DNA of 64,000 nucleotides from Paramicrobacterium humi (GCF_900105715.1 NZ_FNRY01000001.1:1736001-1800000), one strand, 5' to 3'; shown: positions 1 through 9,023, numbered from the stretch's first letter. Notes: generated by a model not told the origin, from the sequence alone. Made by a program: numbers and translations.

Positions 1-621
1 TCCGGCTACAAGACCGCGGACGGCGCTTTGAACGGTCCTGCTGCAATCGCGTGGGCCGAGTGGTTCCGCAGTCTCGTTTCCGACGGGTACATTGCAGCCA
101 AATCGGGCACTGACCAGACCGCTGACTTCCTCAATGGCAAAACGGGACTAATCTATGCCGGCAGTTGGGCAGCCGAGCCGGTGCGGGAGAAGTTGGGCGA
201 CGACGCTCTCTTCATGCCCTCTGTCGACCTCGGTGAGGGGCCCAAGATCGGAGGCGGTTCGTGGCAGTGGGGTGTCTCGCAGTCGTGCAGTGACTCTGAA
301 GGCGCTATGGCCTACATGAAGTTCGCCGCGCAGGACAAGTATGTCGCCGCTGTGGCAAAGGCCACCAAGACGATTCCTGCCACCGATGCTGCTGCCGCCA
401 TGGTTCCCGGTTACGGACCCGACGGAGACAACACGATCTTCCGCGAATTCTCCAAGAAGTACGCGGTAGTTCGTCCGGCCACACCCGGTTACCCCTTCAT
501 CTCGACCACCTTCCAGAAGGCCGCGCAGGACATCATCAACGGTGCTGACCCGCACCAGACTCTGGATCAAGCGGTCAAGGATATTGACGCGAATCAAAAA
601 CAGAACGGCTACTTCGAGTAA
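1..621 (+). CDS. Sugar ABC transporter solute-binding protein, C-terminal part
   Basis: The reading frame is open from base 1, so this is the last 206 residues of a gene that begins upstream of the window. Visible segments such as GLIYAGSWAAEPVREKLGDD and GGGSWQWGVSQSCSDSEGAM match the C-terminal lobe of family 1 extracellular sugar-binding proteins, where aromatic side chains line the sugar site. The N-terminus, with its lipoprotein signal, is not in the window. It is followed by two MalF/MalG-type permeases, a GH32 hydrolase and a PfkB kinase, so the inferred ligand is a fructose-containing oligosaccharide or sucrose. No ATPase gene follows; a shared MsiK-type ATPase elsewhere is likely. 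Confidence 0.85.
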   Translation, partial: SGYKTADGALNGPAAIAWAEWFRSLVSDGYIAAKSGTDQTADFLNGKTGLIYAGSWAAEPVREKLGDDALFMPSVDLGEGPKIGGGSWQWGVSQSCSDSEGAMAYMKFAAQDKYVAAVAKATKTIPATDAAAAMVPGYGPDGDNTIFREFSKKYAVVRPATPGYPFISTTFQKAAQDIINGADPHQTLDQAVKDIDANQKQNGYFE

Positions 622-629
622 GCGCGTTC

Positions 630-663
630 GCGGATGGGTGGCCGGCAGCGGCCACTCATCCGC
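630..663 (+). promoter_or_regulatory. Intercistronic hairpin between binding protein and permease genes
   Basis: Arms GCGGATGGGTGGCCG and CGGCCACTCATCCGC pair over 15 positions with one G-U wobble and a four-base loop (gcag). The hairpin starts nine bases after the binding-protein stop and ends 20 bases before the permease start. There is no T-run, so it is more likely an mRNA stabiliser or partial terminator that keeps binding-protein levels above permease levels, as known for malE-malF type operons. The function is inferred. Confidence 0.7.
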
Positions 664-683
664 TTCAACCAAGAGGGAAAACC

Positions 684-1589
684 ATGACCGCTCTAGTCAC
701 CCCAAACGCGCGCTCGCGTGGGAACCGGAAGGAACAATTCGCTGCCTTGGCGATGTTCCTCCCCGCCGGCGTGCTGATACTCACGTTCCTTGTGATCCCC
801 ATCGCGTTGACGTTTATTCTTGCGTTCACGAACACACGGCTTATCTCGCCGGAACCCGGCCGGTTCATCGGGCTGGAGAATTTCGCGAACCTCTTCACTG
901 ACGACACTTTCTGGGCGGCGCTGCGCAACACCGTCATCTTCACGATCGTCGTGGTACCGGTGCAATCGGGCCTGGCCCTTCTCGTGGCTGTGCTCGTGAA
1001 CTCAAAGGTGCGCGGCACGACGTTCTTCCGAACCGTGTACTTCTTGCCAGTCGTCACCTCGATCGTCGTCGTGTCGATGCTCTGGCTGTTCCTTTATCAA
1101 AGGAACGGGCTGATCAACGTCCTGCTGTCCAAGATCGGGATACAGGGGCCGGATTGGCTTGGTGATCCGCATTGGGCGTTGTTCGCGATAATCGTGATGT
1201 CGATCTGGCAGGCGATGGGCTTCCACATGATCATCTGGCTTTCCGGTCTGCAGACCATCCCGGGCGAACTCTACGAAGCTGCCGCGCTCGATGGCGCGAC
1301 TCGCTGGCAGCAGTTCGCGCACGTCACGTGGCCGGGCTTGCGCGCCACTCGCACGTTCATTCTGATCACCATCACGATCGCAGCATTCGGTCTGTTCGCG
1401 CAGATCAACGTGATGACACAAGGGGGACCGCTTGACGCGACCACAACGCTCGTATTCGGAGCGGTACGCGCCGGGTTCCAGCAGCAGCAGACGGGATATG
1501 CGTCGGCGATCTCACTGGTGTTCTTCGTACTGGTGCTGATCGTCACCCTTATCCAGACTCTCCTCACTCGTGACAAGGAGGCCAAGTGA
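684..1589 (+). CDS. Carbohydrate ABC transporter permease, MalF type
   Basis: 301-residue integral membrane protein with six predicted membrane segments (first around residues 19-41). The EAA loop for docking the ATPase is visible around residue 195 (ELYEAAALDGATRWQQF). A purine-rich ribosome site (AGAGGGA) precedes the ATG at 684. It is the first of two permease subunits in the fructan operon, and its TGA overlaps the next start. It forms the transmembrane channel with the following gene. The MalF-type class is certain; the fructan substrate is inferred from neighbours. Confidence 0.93.
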   Translation: MTALVTPNARSRGNRKEQFAALAMFLPAGVLILTFLVIPIALTFILAFTNTRLISPEPGRFIGLENFANLFTDDTFWAALRNTVIFTIVVVPVQSGLALLVAVLVNSKVRGTTFFRTVYFLPVVTSIVVVSMLWLFLYQRNGLINVLLSKIGIQGPDWLGDPHWALFAIIVMSIWQAMGFHMIIWLSGLQTIPGELYEAAALDGATRWQQFAHVTWPGLRATRTFILITITIAAFGLFAQINVMTQGGPLDATTTLVFGAVRAGFQQQQTGYASAISLVFFVLVLIVTLIQTLLTRDKEAK

Positions 1590-2518
1590 TGAGCACCCTT
1601 ACAGCTGGCGACCTAACTGATCTCCGGCACGAAATTCAGCCTGAACGTGCCAGACGTCGTCCGGTGGGATGGCGCGCCCCGGTCCTGCTGATCGTCAAGA
1701 TTCTGCTAGCGCTCTTGTTCGGCTTGCCGCTGGTATTCATGATCGTGTCCAGCTTCAAACCCGACCTTCAGATCTTCGCTGACTTGAACGGCGTTCAGGC
1801 GTTCCTACCTGTTGGAGATCTCACTCTCGACAACTACCTCGGCGTGTTCGAGCGGGTTCCGTTTGCACAATTCCTGCTCAACTCGGTCATGATTTCCGTA
1901 ATAACTGTCGGACTAGGCATCATCGTCAACTCGCTCGCGGCTTTCGCGATGGCGCGTATGCGACTGCCCGGACGCAAGTGGCTTCTCGGCATCGTGTTGG
2001 CCACCTTGATCGTGCCCTTCGAAGTCATGGCGTTACCCATGCTGTGGTGGGTGAACCAGCTCCCGTATTTCGACGGGGCCGAGTTCGTTCAGGGATGGCT
2101 CGACACCTACGCGGTTCAGATTGTTCCGTTCATAGCCAACGCCTTCTCCATCTTCCTCTTCTACCAGTACTTCAGTTCGATCCCGAAGGAACTCGACGAG
2201 GCAGCGCGCATGGACGGCGCCGGATGGTTCCGCATATACCGCACGATCGTCCTGCCGTTGGCCGGCCCTGCCGTGGCCACTGCCGCGATCCTCACATTCC
2301 TCCCTGCCTGGAACCAATACTTGTGGCCGCTCATGGTGACACAGAGCGAAGCTATCCGGCCAGTCATGGTCGGCATTGACTATTTCAAGCAATTGAACGT
2401 GTCATGGGGACAGATCATGGCCTACGCAAGCGTGATCACCGTGCCTGTGCTCGCCTTGTTCGTCGCTTTTCAACGCGCCTTCGTGAACTCAATCGCAGCG
2501 TCAGGAGTGAAAGGATGA
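1589..2518 (+). CDS. Carbohydrate ABC transporter permease, MalG type
   Basis: 309 residues with six membrane segments; the EAA loop is visible as ELDEAARMDGAGWFRIY around residue 206. The ATG at 1589 overlaps the previous stop (TGATG) and has AAGGAGG eight bases upstream. A GTG three bases earlier is less likely. It partners the MalF-type subunit. Its last four bases overlap the GH32 start, so translation of uptake and hydrolysis genes is coupled. Base composition is clearly lower in GC than later chromosomal genes. Confidence 0.93.
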   Translation: MSTLTAGDLTDLRHEIQPERARRRPVGWRAPVLLIVKILLALLFGLPLVFMIVSSFKPDLQIFADLNGVQAFLPVGDLTLDNYLGVFERVPFAQFLLNSVMISVITVGLGIIVNSLAAFAMARMRLPGRKWLLGIVLATLIVPFEVMALPMLWWVNQLPYFDGAEFVQGWLDTYAVQIVPFIANAFSIFLFYQYFSSIPKELDEAARMDGAGWFRIYRTIVLPLAGPAVATAAILTFLPAWNQYLWPLMVTQSEAIRPVMVGIDYFKQLNVSWGQIMAYASVITVPVLALFVAFQRAFVNSIAASGVKG

Positions 2519-3978
2519 CGCAGACGAAGCAGATCGGGACGCCGAGGCCGTCCATTCACTTCGCCCCGCGACGGCATTGGATTAACGACCCGAATGGGCT
2601 TGTCTATTACGGCAATCGTTACCACCTCTTCTTCCAGCACAATCCCGAAGGCGACACACACGGGAATATGAGCTGGGGCCATGCAACAAGCTGCGACCTT
2701 GTCCATTGGCAAGAGCATCCGGTCGCGATTTCCCACACTGAGGAGGAAGAGGTCTTCTCGGGGTCCACGGTGTTCGACGAGGCGAACTCAAGTGGCCTCG
2801 GCAACGCGCAGAACCCGCCCCTCGTCGCGATCTATACATCGGCGTACCGCGCTGAAAGGCGCCAGGCCCAGTCCCTTGCGTATAGCACTGACGGCGGTAG
2901 GACATGGGCCCGATACCATGGCAATCCGGTTCTCGATCGCGGATCCAGCGACTTTCGCGATCCGAAAGTGTTCCGCTACACGCTCGGCGATGGGCCGTAC
3001 TGGGTCATGGTTGCAGTAGAAGCCGCCGCCCGTCAGGTGGTTCTCTACCGGTCAGATGACTTGAAGAGCTGGACATACCTGTCCTCATACGGCCCAGCGG
3101 GCGCAGTTGGAGGCGTCTGGGAATGCCCGGATCTGTTCCCGCTGCCCGTCGACGGCGATGCGGAGCAGCAGCGCTGGGTGCTTCTCATCTCCCTCAATCC
3201 TGGCGGTGTCGCAGGCGGTTCTGGCACGCAGTATGTTGTCGGCCAGTTTGACGGCATTCGATTCACACCAGACGAGCCACTGGAAACCCTGTCCGGCGAG
3301 CGCGAACCGCTGGAGGGACTGGCATGGCTCGATTGGGGCCGCGATTGCTATGCCGGAGTGACATTCAGTGGGCTGCCGCTTCATGAGCGCATCCTCATGG
3401 CATGGATGAGCAATTGGGATTACGCGCACGCAGTCCCGACAACACCGTGGCGCGGCATGATGACAACCGCACGCCGGTTGACCCTGCGCTCGATCGGTGG
3501 ACGTGCGCGACTCTGCGCAGAACCGGTCCTCCCGCCAGGGCGTGTCGCCGAGGAGCTTGCGCCGTGCACTTTAGCGAACGGTGAGTCACTTGTGGTCCAA
3601 CTCCCTGACGTGGCGCGAATCGACTTTCGCATCCGAGCACTCGAAACAGCAAGTGTGGAGCTCCGTGGTAGCGACGGTTCTGTGATGCTCACATTTGATG
3701 GCGCGAGTGGCCGGATCCATCTTGATCGCCGAAGCGCGGACGTCATGGGGCACCCGTTGTACCCGAGCATCGACACCGCGCCCTCTCTCACCAGAGGGTC
3801 GATGCTCGATGCCACGATCGTTCTTGATACCGGATCTGTCGAGATTTTCGCGGACCAGGGGTCGCGCAACTTTACCGATCTCGCGTTCCTCGGTGAGGCG
3901 CGAGTCTTGACCATGCATGCGGTCGCTGGCTCTGTGTCTGTCGACGAACTCCGTGTGCTGAATCTGGAGGCCCGCTGA
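2515..3978 (+). CDS. Glycoside hydrolase family 32 (sucrose/fructan hydrolase)
   Basis: 487 residues. The three GH32 carboxylates are visible: nucleophile Asp25 in WINDPNG, the transition-state Asp149 in FRDPK, and acid/base Glu203 in WECPD. A five-bladed propeller is followed by a C-terminal beta-sandwich from about residue 350. There is no signal peptide, so it should cleave imported sucrose or fructo-oligosaccharide in the cytoplasm. The start at 2515 overlaps the permease stop (ATGA); the open frame extends upstream but only inside the permease gene. Fructose released here would feed the PfkB kinase encoded next. Invertase versus exo-levanase/inulinase activity cannot be decided from sequence. 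Confidence 0.93.
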   Translation: MTQTKQIGTPRPSIHFAPRRHWINDPNGLVYYGNRYHLFFQHNPEGDTHGNMSWGHATSCDLVHWQEHPVAISHTEEEEVFSGSTVFDEANSSGLGNAQNPPLVAIYTSAYRAERRQAQSLAYSTDGGRTWARYHGNPVLDRGSSDFRDPKVFRYTLGDGPYWVMVAVEAAARQVVLYRSDDLKSWTYLSSYGPAGAVGGVWECPDLFPLPVDGDAEQQRWVLLISLNPGGVAGGSGTQYVVGQFDGIRFTPDEPLETLSGEREPLEGLAWLDWGRDCYAGVTFSGLPLHERILMAWMSNWDYAHAVPTTPWRGMMTTARRLTLRSIGGRARLCAEPVLPPGRVAEELAPCTLANGESLVVQLPDVARIDFRIRALETASVELRGSDGSVMLTFDGASGRIHLDRRSADVMGHPLYPSIDTAPSLTRGSMLDATIVLDTGSVEIFADQGSRNFTDLAFLGEARVLTMHAVAGSVSVDELRVLNLEAR

Positions 3979-4868
3979 TGGTGGATAGTGTATCTCCCGT
4001 TGTCGTGATCGGTGATGCCCTCATCGATGAACTGCGTGATGGCAACTCGTACCGTGAGACCGTGGGAGGTGCAGCGCTCAACGTAGCGATTGGGCTGACG
4101 CGCCTCGGAGTGCCGGCGACTCTGATCGCCATGGTTGGTGCGGATGCTGCCGGCCAACAGATTCGCGAGCACCTTCGCGAGCACGGAGTTGGGCTCCTCG
4201 CAACGCTCTCACCGCGCGGCTCGGCGCGCGCCGTCTCGACGCGGGTCGGTGGCGAACCCCTATACGAATTTAACGCCGCTGCTCGCGAGCGAGCGATATG
4301 CGTCGGTGACGCGGAACGGCGGGCGATCGCAGCCGCGCCGTACGTCGTAGTCAGCAGCTTTCCGTTCGATGACAACGCACAGACTGACGCGCTGGCTTCT
4401 GCCGTCGAGGACTGCAAGCTGGTCATCGACCCGAACCCGCGCGCGGGAATGCTGACGGATGCCGACGAATTCGCCCAGAGATTCGAGGAGCTCGCGGCGC
4501 GTTGCCTACTCGTCAAGATCGGGGCGGATGATGCGGCGCTGCTCTACAAGATCTCGGTCGGCGAACTCCGAGTGCGGCTTGCGAACGCCGGAGTCCATGC
4601 GGTGCTGGCAACCGACGGGCCTTCAGGCGCAACGGTCCAGATCGGAAAACGAGTCATTGCGTCCTCGACCGTGCAACTCCCTGGACCCGTGATCGACACG
4701 ATGGGAGCCGGGGACGCGGTTCTCGCCTCGACCGTCGCCTCGCTCATGCAGGATGAGCCCGTGGACGAAGTCAGCTGGAGTCGCGCGATTGAACGGGCCA
4801 TGCAGATCGCGGCAGAAACGGTGCGCCACGAGGGAGCGATGCTTAGGGCACCTCAATTCCTCGCGTGA
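3978..4868 (+). CDS. PfkB-family sugar kinase, probable fructokinase
   Basis: 296 residues of the ribokinase fold. The N-terminal substrate signature GGAALNVAIGLTRLG (about residues 31-45) and the C-terminal DTMGAGDAV motif carrying the catalytic Asp and anion hole (about residue 240) are both present. It is coupled to GH32 by an ATGA overlap and ends the operon. It likely phosphorylates fructose released by GH32. A PfkB kinase for another sugar remains possible. The next gene is convergent, with 65 bases between them that hold only a weak GATCC/GGATC hairpin. Confidence 0.88.
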   Translation: MVDSVSPVVVIGDALIDELRDGNSYRETVGGAALNVAIGLTRLGVPATLIAMVGADAAGQQIREHLREHGVGLLATLSPRGSARAVSTRVGGEPLYEFNAAARERAICVGDAERRAIAAAPYVVVSSFPFDDNAQTDALASAVEDCKLVIDPNPRAGMLTDADEFAQRFEELAARCLLVKIGADDAALLYKISVGELRVRLANAGVHAVLATDGPSGATVQIGKRVIASSTVQLPGPVIDTMGAGDAVLASTVASLMQDEPVDEVSWSRAIERAMQIAAETVRHEGAMLRAPQFLA

Positions 4869-4933
4869 TCCGTCGGATCTGAGACGGTTGGCCTGCTATT
4901 GCCCACAGCACCGGGGAAAACCTGAAGCGCGGC

Positions 4934-6001
4934 TCAGGTCGAGAGCACCTCGCGAATCGCGGCGACGAATGCGTCCACGTCGTCGTCGGTCGTGTCGAAC
5001 GAGCACATCCAGCGCACCTCGTTCTTCGCGGCGTCCCAGTCATAGAACCGAAAGCTCTCGCGCAGCCGGTCGGCGACGCCGTCGGGAAGGGTCGCGAAGA
5101 CCGCGTTCACCTGGGTCGGCTGCGTGAAGCCGAGGTCCGGGAGCTCGCCGTTCGCGACGAGCGTGTCGAGCGCGCCGCGCAGTCGGGCGGCCGCGGCGTT
5201 GGAACGCTGGGCAGATCGGAGCCACAGGTCGCCCTCGAGAAGCGCGATGAGCTGTGCGGAGGCGAAGCGCAGCTTCGAGGCGAGCTGCATGTTCATCTTG
5301 CGCAGGTAGATGAGGCCCTCGCTCGCCGCCGGGTTGAGGGCGACGACGGCCTCGCCGTACAGCAGGCCGTTCTTCGTGCCGCCGAAGCTCAGCACGTCGA
5401 CGCCCGCGTCGGTCGTGATCGCGCGAAGCGGGACATCGAGCGAGGCCGCGGCGTTGGCGATGCGCGCGCCGTCCATGTGCAGCTTCATGCCACGCGTGTG
5501 CGCGTGGTCGGCGATCGCCCGGATCTCCTCCGGCGTGTAGAGCGTGCCCAGCTCCGTCGACTGGGTGATCGACACCGCGAGCGGCTGCGCACGGTGCTCG
5601 TCGCCCCAGCCCCACGCCTCGCGATCGATGAGCTCCGGAGTGAGCTTGCCGTCCGGCGCGTCGACCGTGAGAAGCTTCATCGCGCCGACACGTTCGGGGG
5701 CGCCGTTCTCGTCGACGTTGATGTGGGCGGTGGATGCCGCGATCACCGCACCCCAGCGGGGAAGCATCGACTGCAGGCCGACGACGTTCGCGCCCGTGCC
5801 GTTGAAGACGGGGAACACCTCGACGCCATCGCCGAAGTGATCGGCGAAGACCTCGCGCAGCCGATGGGTGTAGACGTCCTCGCCATACGCGACCTGGTGG
5901 CCGCCGTTCGCGGTCGCGATCGCCTCGAGGATCTCAGGGTGTGCACCCGCGTAATTGTCAGAGGCGAACTGCTTGAGCGTGGCGTCGTGGAGGGCTTTCA
6001 C
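4934..6001 (-). CDS. Low-specificity L-threonine aldolase (PLP enzyme)
   Basis: 355 residues of the beta-eliminating lyase / threonine aldolase fold. Visible features are the N-terminal FASDNYAGAHPEI, the PLP-phosphate region around FNGTGANVVGLQ, the PLP-ring Asp in MHMDGARIANA-type sequence (KLHMDGARIANAA), and the Schiff-base Lys in SFGGTKNGLL. It cleaves L-threonine or allo-threonine to glycine and acetaldehyde. The start is GTG at 6001; no clear Shine-Dalgarno is seen. It is a single gene, convergent with the fructan operon and divergent from uxaC. Confidence 0.92.
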   Translation of the reverse strand: MKALHDATLKQFASDNYAGAHPEILEAIATANGGHQVAYGEDVYTHRLREVFADHFGDGVEVFPVFNGTGANVVGLQSMLPRWGAVIAASTAHINVDENGAPERVGAMKLLTVDAPDGKLTPELIDREAWGWGDEHRAQPLAVSITQSTELGTLYTPEEIRAIADHAHTRGMKLHMDGARIANAAASLDVPLRAITTDAGVDVLSFGGTKNGLLYGEAVVALNPAASEGLIYLRKMNMQLASKLRFASAQLIALLEGDLWLRSAQRSNAAAARLRGALDTLVANGELPDLGFTQPTQVNAVFATLPDGVADRLRESFRFYDWDAAKNEVRWMCSFDTTDDDVDAFVAAIREVLST

Positions 6002-6150
6002 CCTTCAAGTTTCGCGCATACGCGCTCGAGGGCGGGTCGGCGTCCCAATCGAATCGTTACAATAAAGGAGCACGGCACACGGTTGCCACGTTTTCCAACG
6101 GCGGAAGACGCGTCGAATCCGGACACCTGCTGATCCTGGATTGCACCGTA

Positions 6151-6166
6151 TGGCAACCGGTTGACA
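6151..6166. promoter_or_regulatory. LacI-family-type operator upstream of uxaC
   Basis: TGGCAACCGGTTGACA is a 16-base near-perfect palindrome (one mismatch) centred on AACC/GGTT, the central CG palindrome typical of LacI/GalR operators. It overlaps the -35 box of the uxaC promoter, so repression by steric block is expected. The cognate regulator gene is not in the window. Confidence 0.7.
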
Positions 6167-6189
6167 AACGAGAATCGCCACGGTGTAAT
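6161..6189 (+). promoter_or_regulatory. Strong sigma70-type promoter of uxaC, leaderless
   Basis: A perfect TTGACA at 6161-6166 is followed after 17 bases by TGTAAT at 6184-6189 (five of six consensus positions). The predicted transcription start falls at or beside the GTG start codon at 6196, only six bases after the -10, so the mRNA is probably leaderless. Confidence 0.8.
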
Positions 6190-6195
6190 GGGAGA

Positions 6196-7614
6196 GTGTC
6201 AACGAAGCTGCAGTCAGACCCGGACCGCCTGTTCCCGGTCGATTCCGAAACCCGTGCCATCGCCCGCCGACTCTACGAGCGCGTCGCCGACTCGCCGATC
6301 ATCTCGCCTCACGGGCATGTGGATCCGCGCCTCATTCTCGACAACGAGGCGTTCCCCGATCCGGCCGAGCTGCTGATCCGCTACGACCACTACGTCACCC
6401 GGCTCATCCACGCCGCGGGCGTGCCGCTCTACGAGCTCGGCGTGCCGGACCGCACGGGGGAGAACCCCACCGCGGCGGCTCGCGACGCGTGGCGCCGGTT
6501 CTGCGAGAACTGGCACCTGTTCGCCGGCACGGCATCCGGATACTGGCTGCGGCACGAGTTCACCGAGCTGTTTGGCATCACGGAGCACCCGAACGCCGAC
6601 AACGCCGACCGGCTGTTCGACCAGATCACGGCGGTGCTTGCGACCCCGGCGTTCCGGCCGCGTGCGCTGTTCGAGCGCTTCGGCATCGAGGTCCTCGCGA
6701 CCACCGACGACCCGATGGACGACCTCGCCGCGCACAAGGCGCTCGCTGAGGACACGTCGTTCAGCGGCCGTGTGCTCCCGACGTTCCGCCCGGACGTGTA
6801 CCTCAACCCGGCCGCGCCGGCGTTCGTGCAGAGTGTCGAGAAGCTGACCCAGTGGAACGGCACGCCCGTCGACGACTTCCGCGGCTACCTTGACGCCCTC
6901 GCCGGTCGTCGCCGTTACTTCATCGAACACGGCGCCGTCTCGGCCGACCACGGGGTCCTGCAGCCGCTCACGGTCGACATGGACGAGTCGGAGGCAGCGA
7001 GCCTGTACGCCCGCGCGGTTCGCGGTGAGCTCTCCGATCGTGAGGCCGCGGTCTTCCAGGGGCACATGCTCCTGCAGTCGGCTCGCATGAGCGTCGAGGA
7101 CGGCATCGTCATGACGGTGCACCCCGGCGTGTACCGCAACCACAGCAGCGAGACCTTCGAGCGCTTCGGGCCCGACACGGGCCACGACATCCCGGTCAGC
7201 ACGAACTACGTCGACGCGCTGCGCCCGGTGCTCGAGAAGTACGGCAACGTGCCCGACTTCCACCTCGTGCTGTTCAGCGTCGATGAGACGTCGTACTCGC
7301 GCGAGATCGCGCCGCTCGCGGGCTTCTACCAGAGCCTGTACATCGGTGCGCCGTGGTGGTTCCTCGACGCGCCCGACGCCGTGCTCCGCTTCCGTTCCGC
7401 CGTCACCGAGACCGCCGGCTTCTATCGCAGCTCCGGCTTCATCGACGACACGCGCGCGTTCCTCTCGATTCCCGCGCGCCACGACATGTCCCGCCGCCTC
7501 GACGCCGCGTTCCTCGCTCGCTACGTCAGCGAGGGACGCTTCGAAGAGGAGGTCGCCGCGCAGATCGCCGTCGACCTCGTCGAGACGATGCCCCGAAAGG
7601 TATTCAAACTGTGA
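6196..7614 (+). CDS. uxaC: Glucuronate isomerase
   Basis: 472 residues matching UxaC over the whole length. The N-terminal PHGHVDP metal-site motif (around residue 37) characterises this amidohydrolase-superfamily isomerase. It converts D-glucuronate to D-fructuronate (and galacturonate to tagaturonate) in the cytoplasm. The start is GTG at 6196, because no other usable start lies upstream in frame and family members begin just before LQ-PDRLFP. The stop overlaps the GTG of uxuB, so the two enzymes are coupled. A LacI-type operator controls the promoter. Confidence 0.95.
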   Translation: MSTKLQSDPDRLFPVDSETRAIARRLYERVADSPIISPHGHVDPRLILDNEAFPDPAELLIRYDHYVTRLIHAAGVPLYELGVPDRTGENPTAAARDAWRRFCENWHLFAGTASGYWLRHEFTELFGITEHPNADNADRLFDQITAVLATPAFRPRALFERFGIEVLATTDDPMDDLAAHKALAEDTSFSGRVLPTFRPDVYLNPAAPAFVQSVEKLTQWNGTPVDDFRGYLDALAGRRRYFIEHGAVSADHGVLQPLTVDMDESEAASLYARAVRGELSDREAAVFQGHMLLQSARMSVEDGIVMTVHPGVYRNHSSETFERFGPDTGHDIPVSTNYVDALRPVLEKYGNVPDFHLVLFSVDETSYSREIAPLAGFYQSLYIGAPWWFLDAPDAVLRFRSAVTETAGFYRSSGFIDDTRAFLSIPARHDMSRRLDAAFLARYVSEGRFEEEVAAQIAVDLVETMPRKVFKL

Positions 7615-9014
7615 CAACCGCCACAACCTCCGTCGTGCGGCTGAGCCGCGCGGCCCTCGCCGAGCGCAGCGGCTCCGCTGTCGTCACGGCTCCGCCCCGC
7701 ATCGTGCACCTCGGCCTCGGCGCCTTCCACCGCGCCCACCAGGCCTGGTACACGGCGCACGCGACGGATGCCGCCGACTGGGGCATCGCCGCGTTCACGG
7801 GTCGCAGCCCCAAGGCCGCCGAGGAGCTCGCTCCTCAAGACGGTCTCTACACGCTCATCGAGCGCTCCGCCGAGGGCGACACCGCCGAGATCGTGACGAG
7901 CGTCGTCGAAGTGAACGACGGCGCCGACATCGGCCGGCTCGTCGAGCTGCTCATCGAGCCGACGACCGCTGTCGTCACGCTCACCATCACCGAGCCCGCG
8001 TACCGGTTGCGCGCCGACGGCCAGCCGAACCTCGACGACCCGGACGTCGCGCACGACATCGAGTCGATCTCCAGCCCCGCGAGCGGTGCGCCTCGGCCGT
8101 CGACGGTGCTCGGCCGGCTCATCGTCGCCCTCGACGCTCGCCGCCGCGCCGGTGTCGGCGGGATCGCCATCGTGCCGTGCGACAACATTCCCGACAACGG
8201 CGAACTCGTGCGGGTGGGCCTCACGGGCCTCGCCCGCCTGATCAGCTCCGTGCTCGCGGCGTGGATCGAGCAGAACGTCTCGTTCGTGACGACCTCGATC
8301 GACCGCATCACGCCGCGCACGACCGACGCCGACCGTGAGACCGCCGCGGCGCTCACGGGCTTCGCCGACGCAGCGCCCGTCGTGACCGAGCCGTTCAAGG
8401 ACTGGGTGCTGAGCGGCGACTTCCCCGCCGGACGCCCTGCCTGGGAGAGCGCGGGGGCGACCTTCGTCGACGACATCGAGCCCTTCGAGCGCCGCAAGCT
8501 GTGGCTGCTCAACGGTGCTCACAGCCTGCTGGCTTACGCCGGGCTGCTGCGCGGACACACGACGGTCGCCGAGGCGATGAATGACAGCGAGTGCCGCGGC
8601 TGGGTGCGCGAGCTGTGGGATGCTGACGCTCGCAATCTCCCCGCGGCCGAGCTGCAGCTGGACGACTACCGTACGGCGCTCGAGGACCGCTTCGACAACG
8701 CACGCATCGCTCACCAGCTCGCGCAGATCGCGATGGAGGGCTCGACGAAGCTGCGCGTGCGCATTGCTCCCGTACTGCTCGCCGAGCGCGCCGCCGGTCG
8801 CGACGTTCCGTCGGGCGTCCGCGCGATCGCCAGTTGGATCGCCCTGACCCTCGACGGAACGGAGATCACCGACGCTCAGCAGGACGCGATCGCGTCTGCG
8901 GCGGCCTCGGACGAGCCGGTGCGTCGACTCGTTGACCTCATCGAGCCGGAGCTCGCGCGCGACGCCGACGTGCTCGCCGACATCGGCGCGCTGGTCTCCA
9001 CGCTTCGGGCGTAG
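7611..9014 (+). CDS. uxuB: Mannitol dehydrogenase family protein, probable fructuronate reductase
   Basis: 467 residues. An N-terminal Rossmann domain begins with IVHLGLGAFHRAHQA (NAD site), and a C-terminal helical domain carries the family catalytic Lys/Asn/His region in ERRKLWLLNGAHSLLAY (about residue 300). Coupling to uxaC through a GTGA overlap makes fructuronate reduction to mannonate the best call; tagaturonate or mannitol are alternatives. The GTG at 7611 is chosen over in-frame starts inside uxaC. The downstream enzymes mannonate dehydratase and KDG kinase are not nearby. A short palindrome AGCGCCGGCGCT lies at the stop. Confidence 0.88.
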   Translation: MTTATTSVVRLSRAALAERSGSAVVTAPPRIVHLGLGAFHRAHQAWYTAHATDAADWGIAAFTGRSPKAAEELAPQDGLYTLIERSAEGDTAEIVTSVVEVNDGADIGRLVELLIEPTTAVVTLTITEPAYRLRADGQPNLDDPDVAHDIESISSPASGAPRPSTVLGRLIVALDARRRAGVGGIAIVPCDNIPDNGELVRVGLTGLARLISSVLAAWIEQNVSFVTTSIDRITPRTTDADRETAAALTGFADAAPVVTEPFKDWVLSGDFPAGRPAWESAGATFVDDIEPFERRKLWLLNGAHSLLAYAGLLRGHTTVAEAMNDSECRGWVRELWDADARNLPAAELQLDDYRTALEDRFDNARIAHQLAQIAMEGSTKLRVRIAPVLLAERAAGRDVPSGVRAIASWIALTLDGTEITDAQQDAIASAAASDEPVRRLVDLIEPELARDADVLADIGALVSTLRA

Positions 9015-9023
9015 CGCCGGCGC

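Noticed and set aside
4865-4882. GATCC/GGATC hairpin after the fructokinase gene
   Set aside because: The stem is only five pairs with no T-run; too weak to call a terminator.
6214-7626. Open frame antisense to uxaC of nearly equal length
   Set aside because: uxaC has full-length family similarity, a strong promoter and coupling to uxuB; the antisense frame has none of these.
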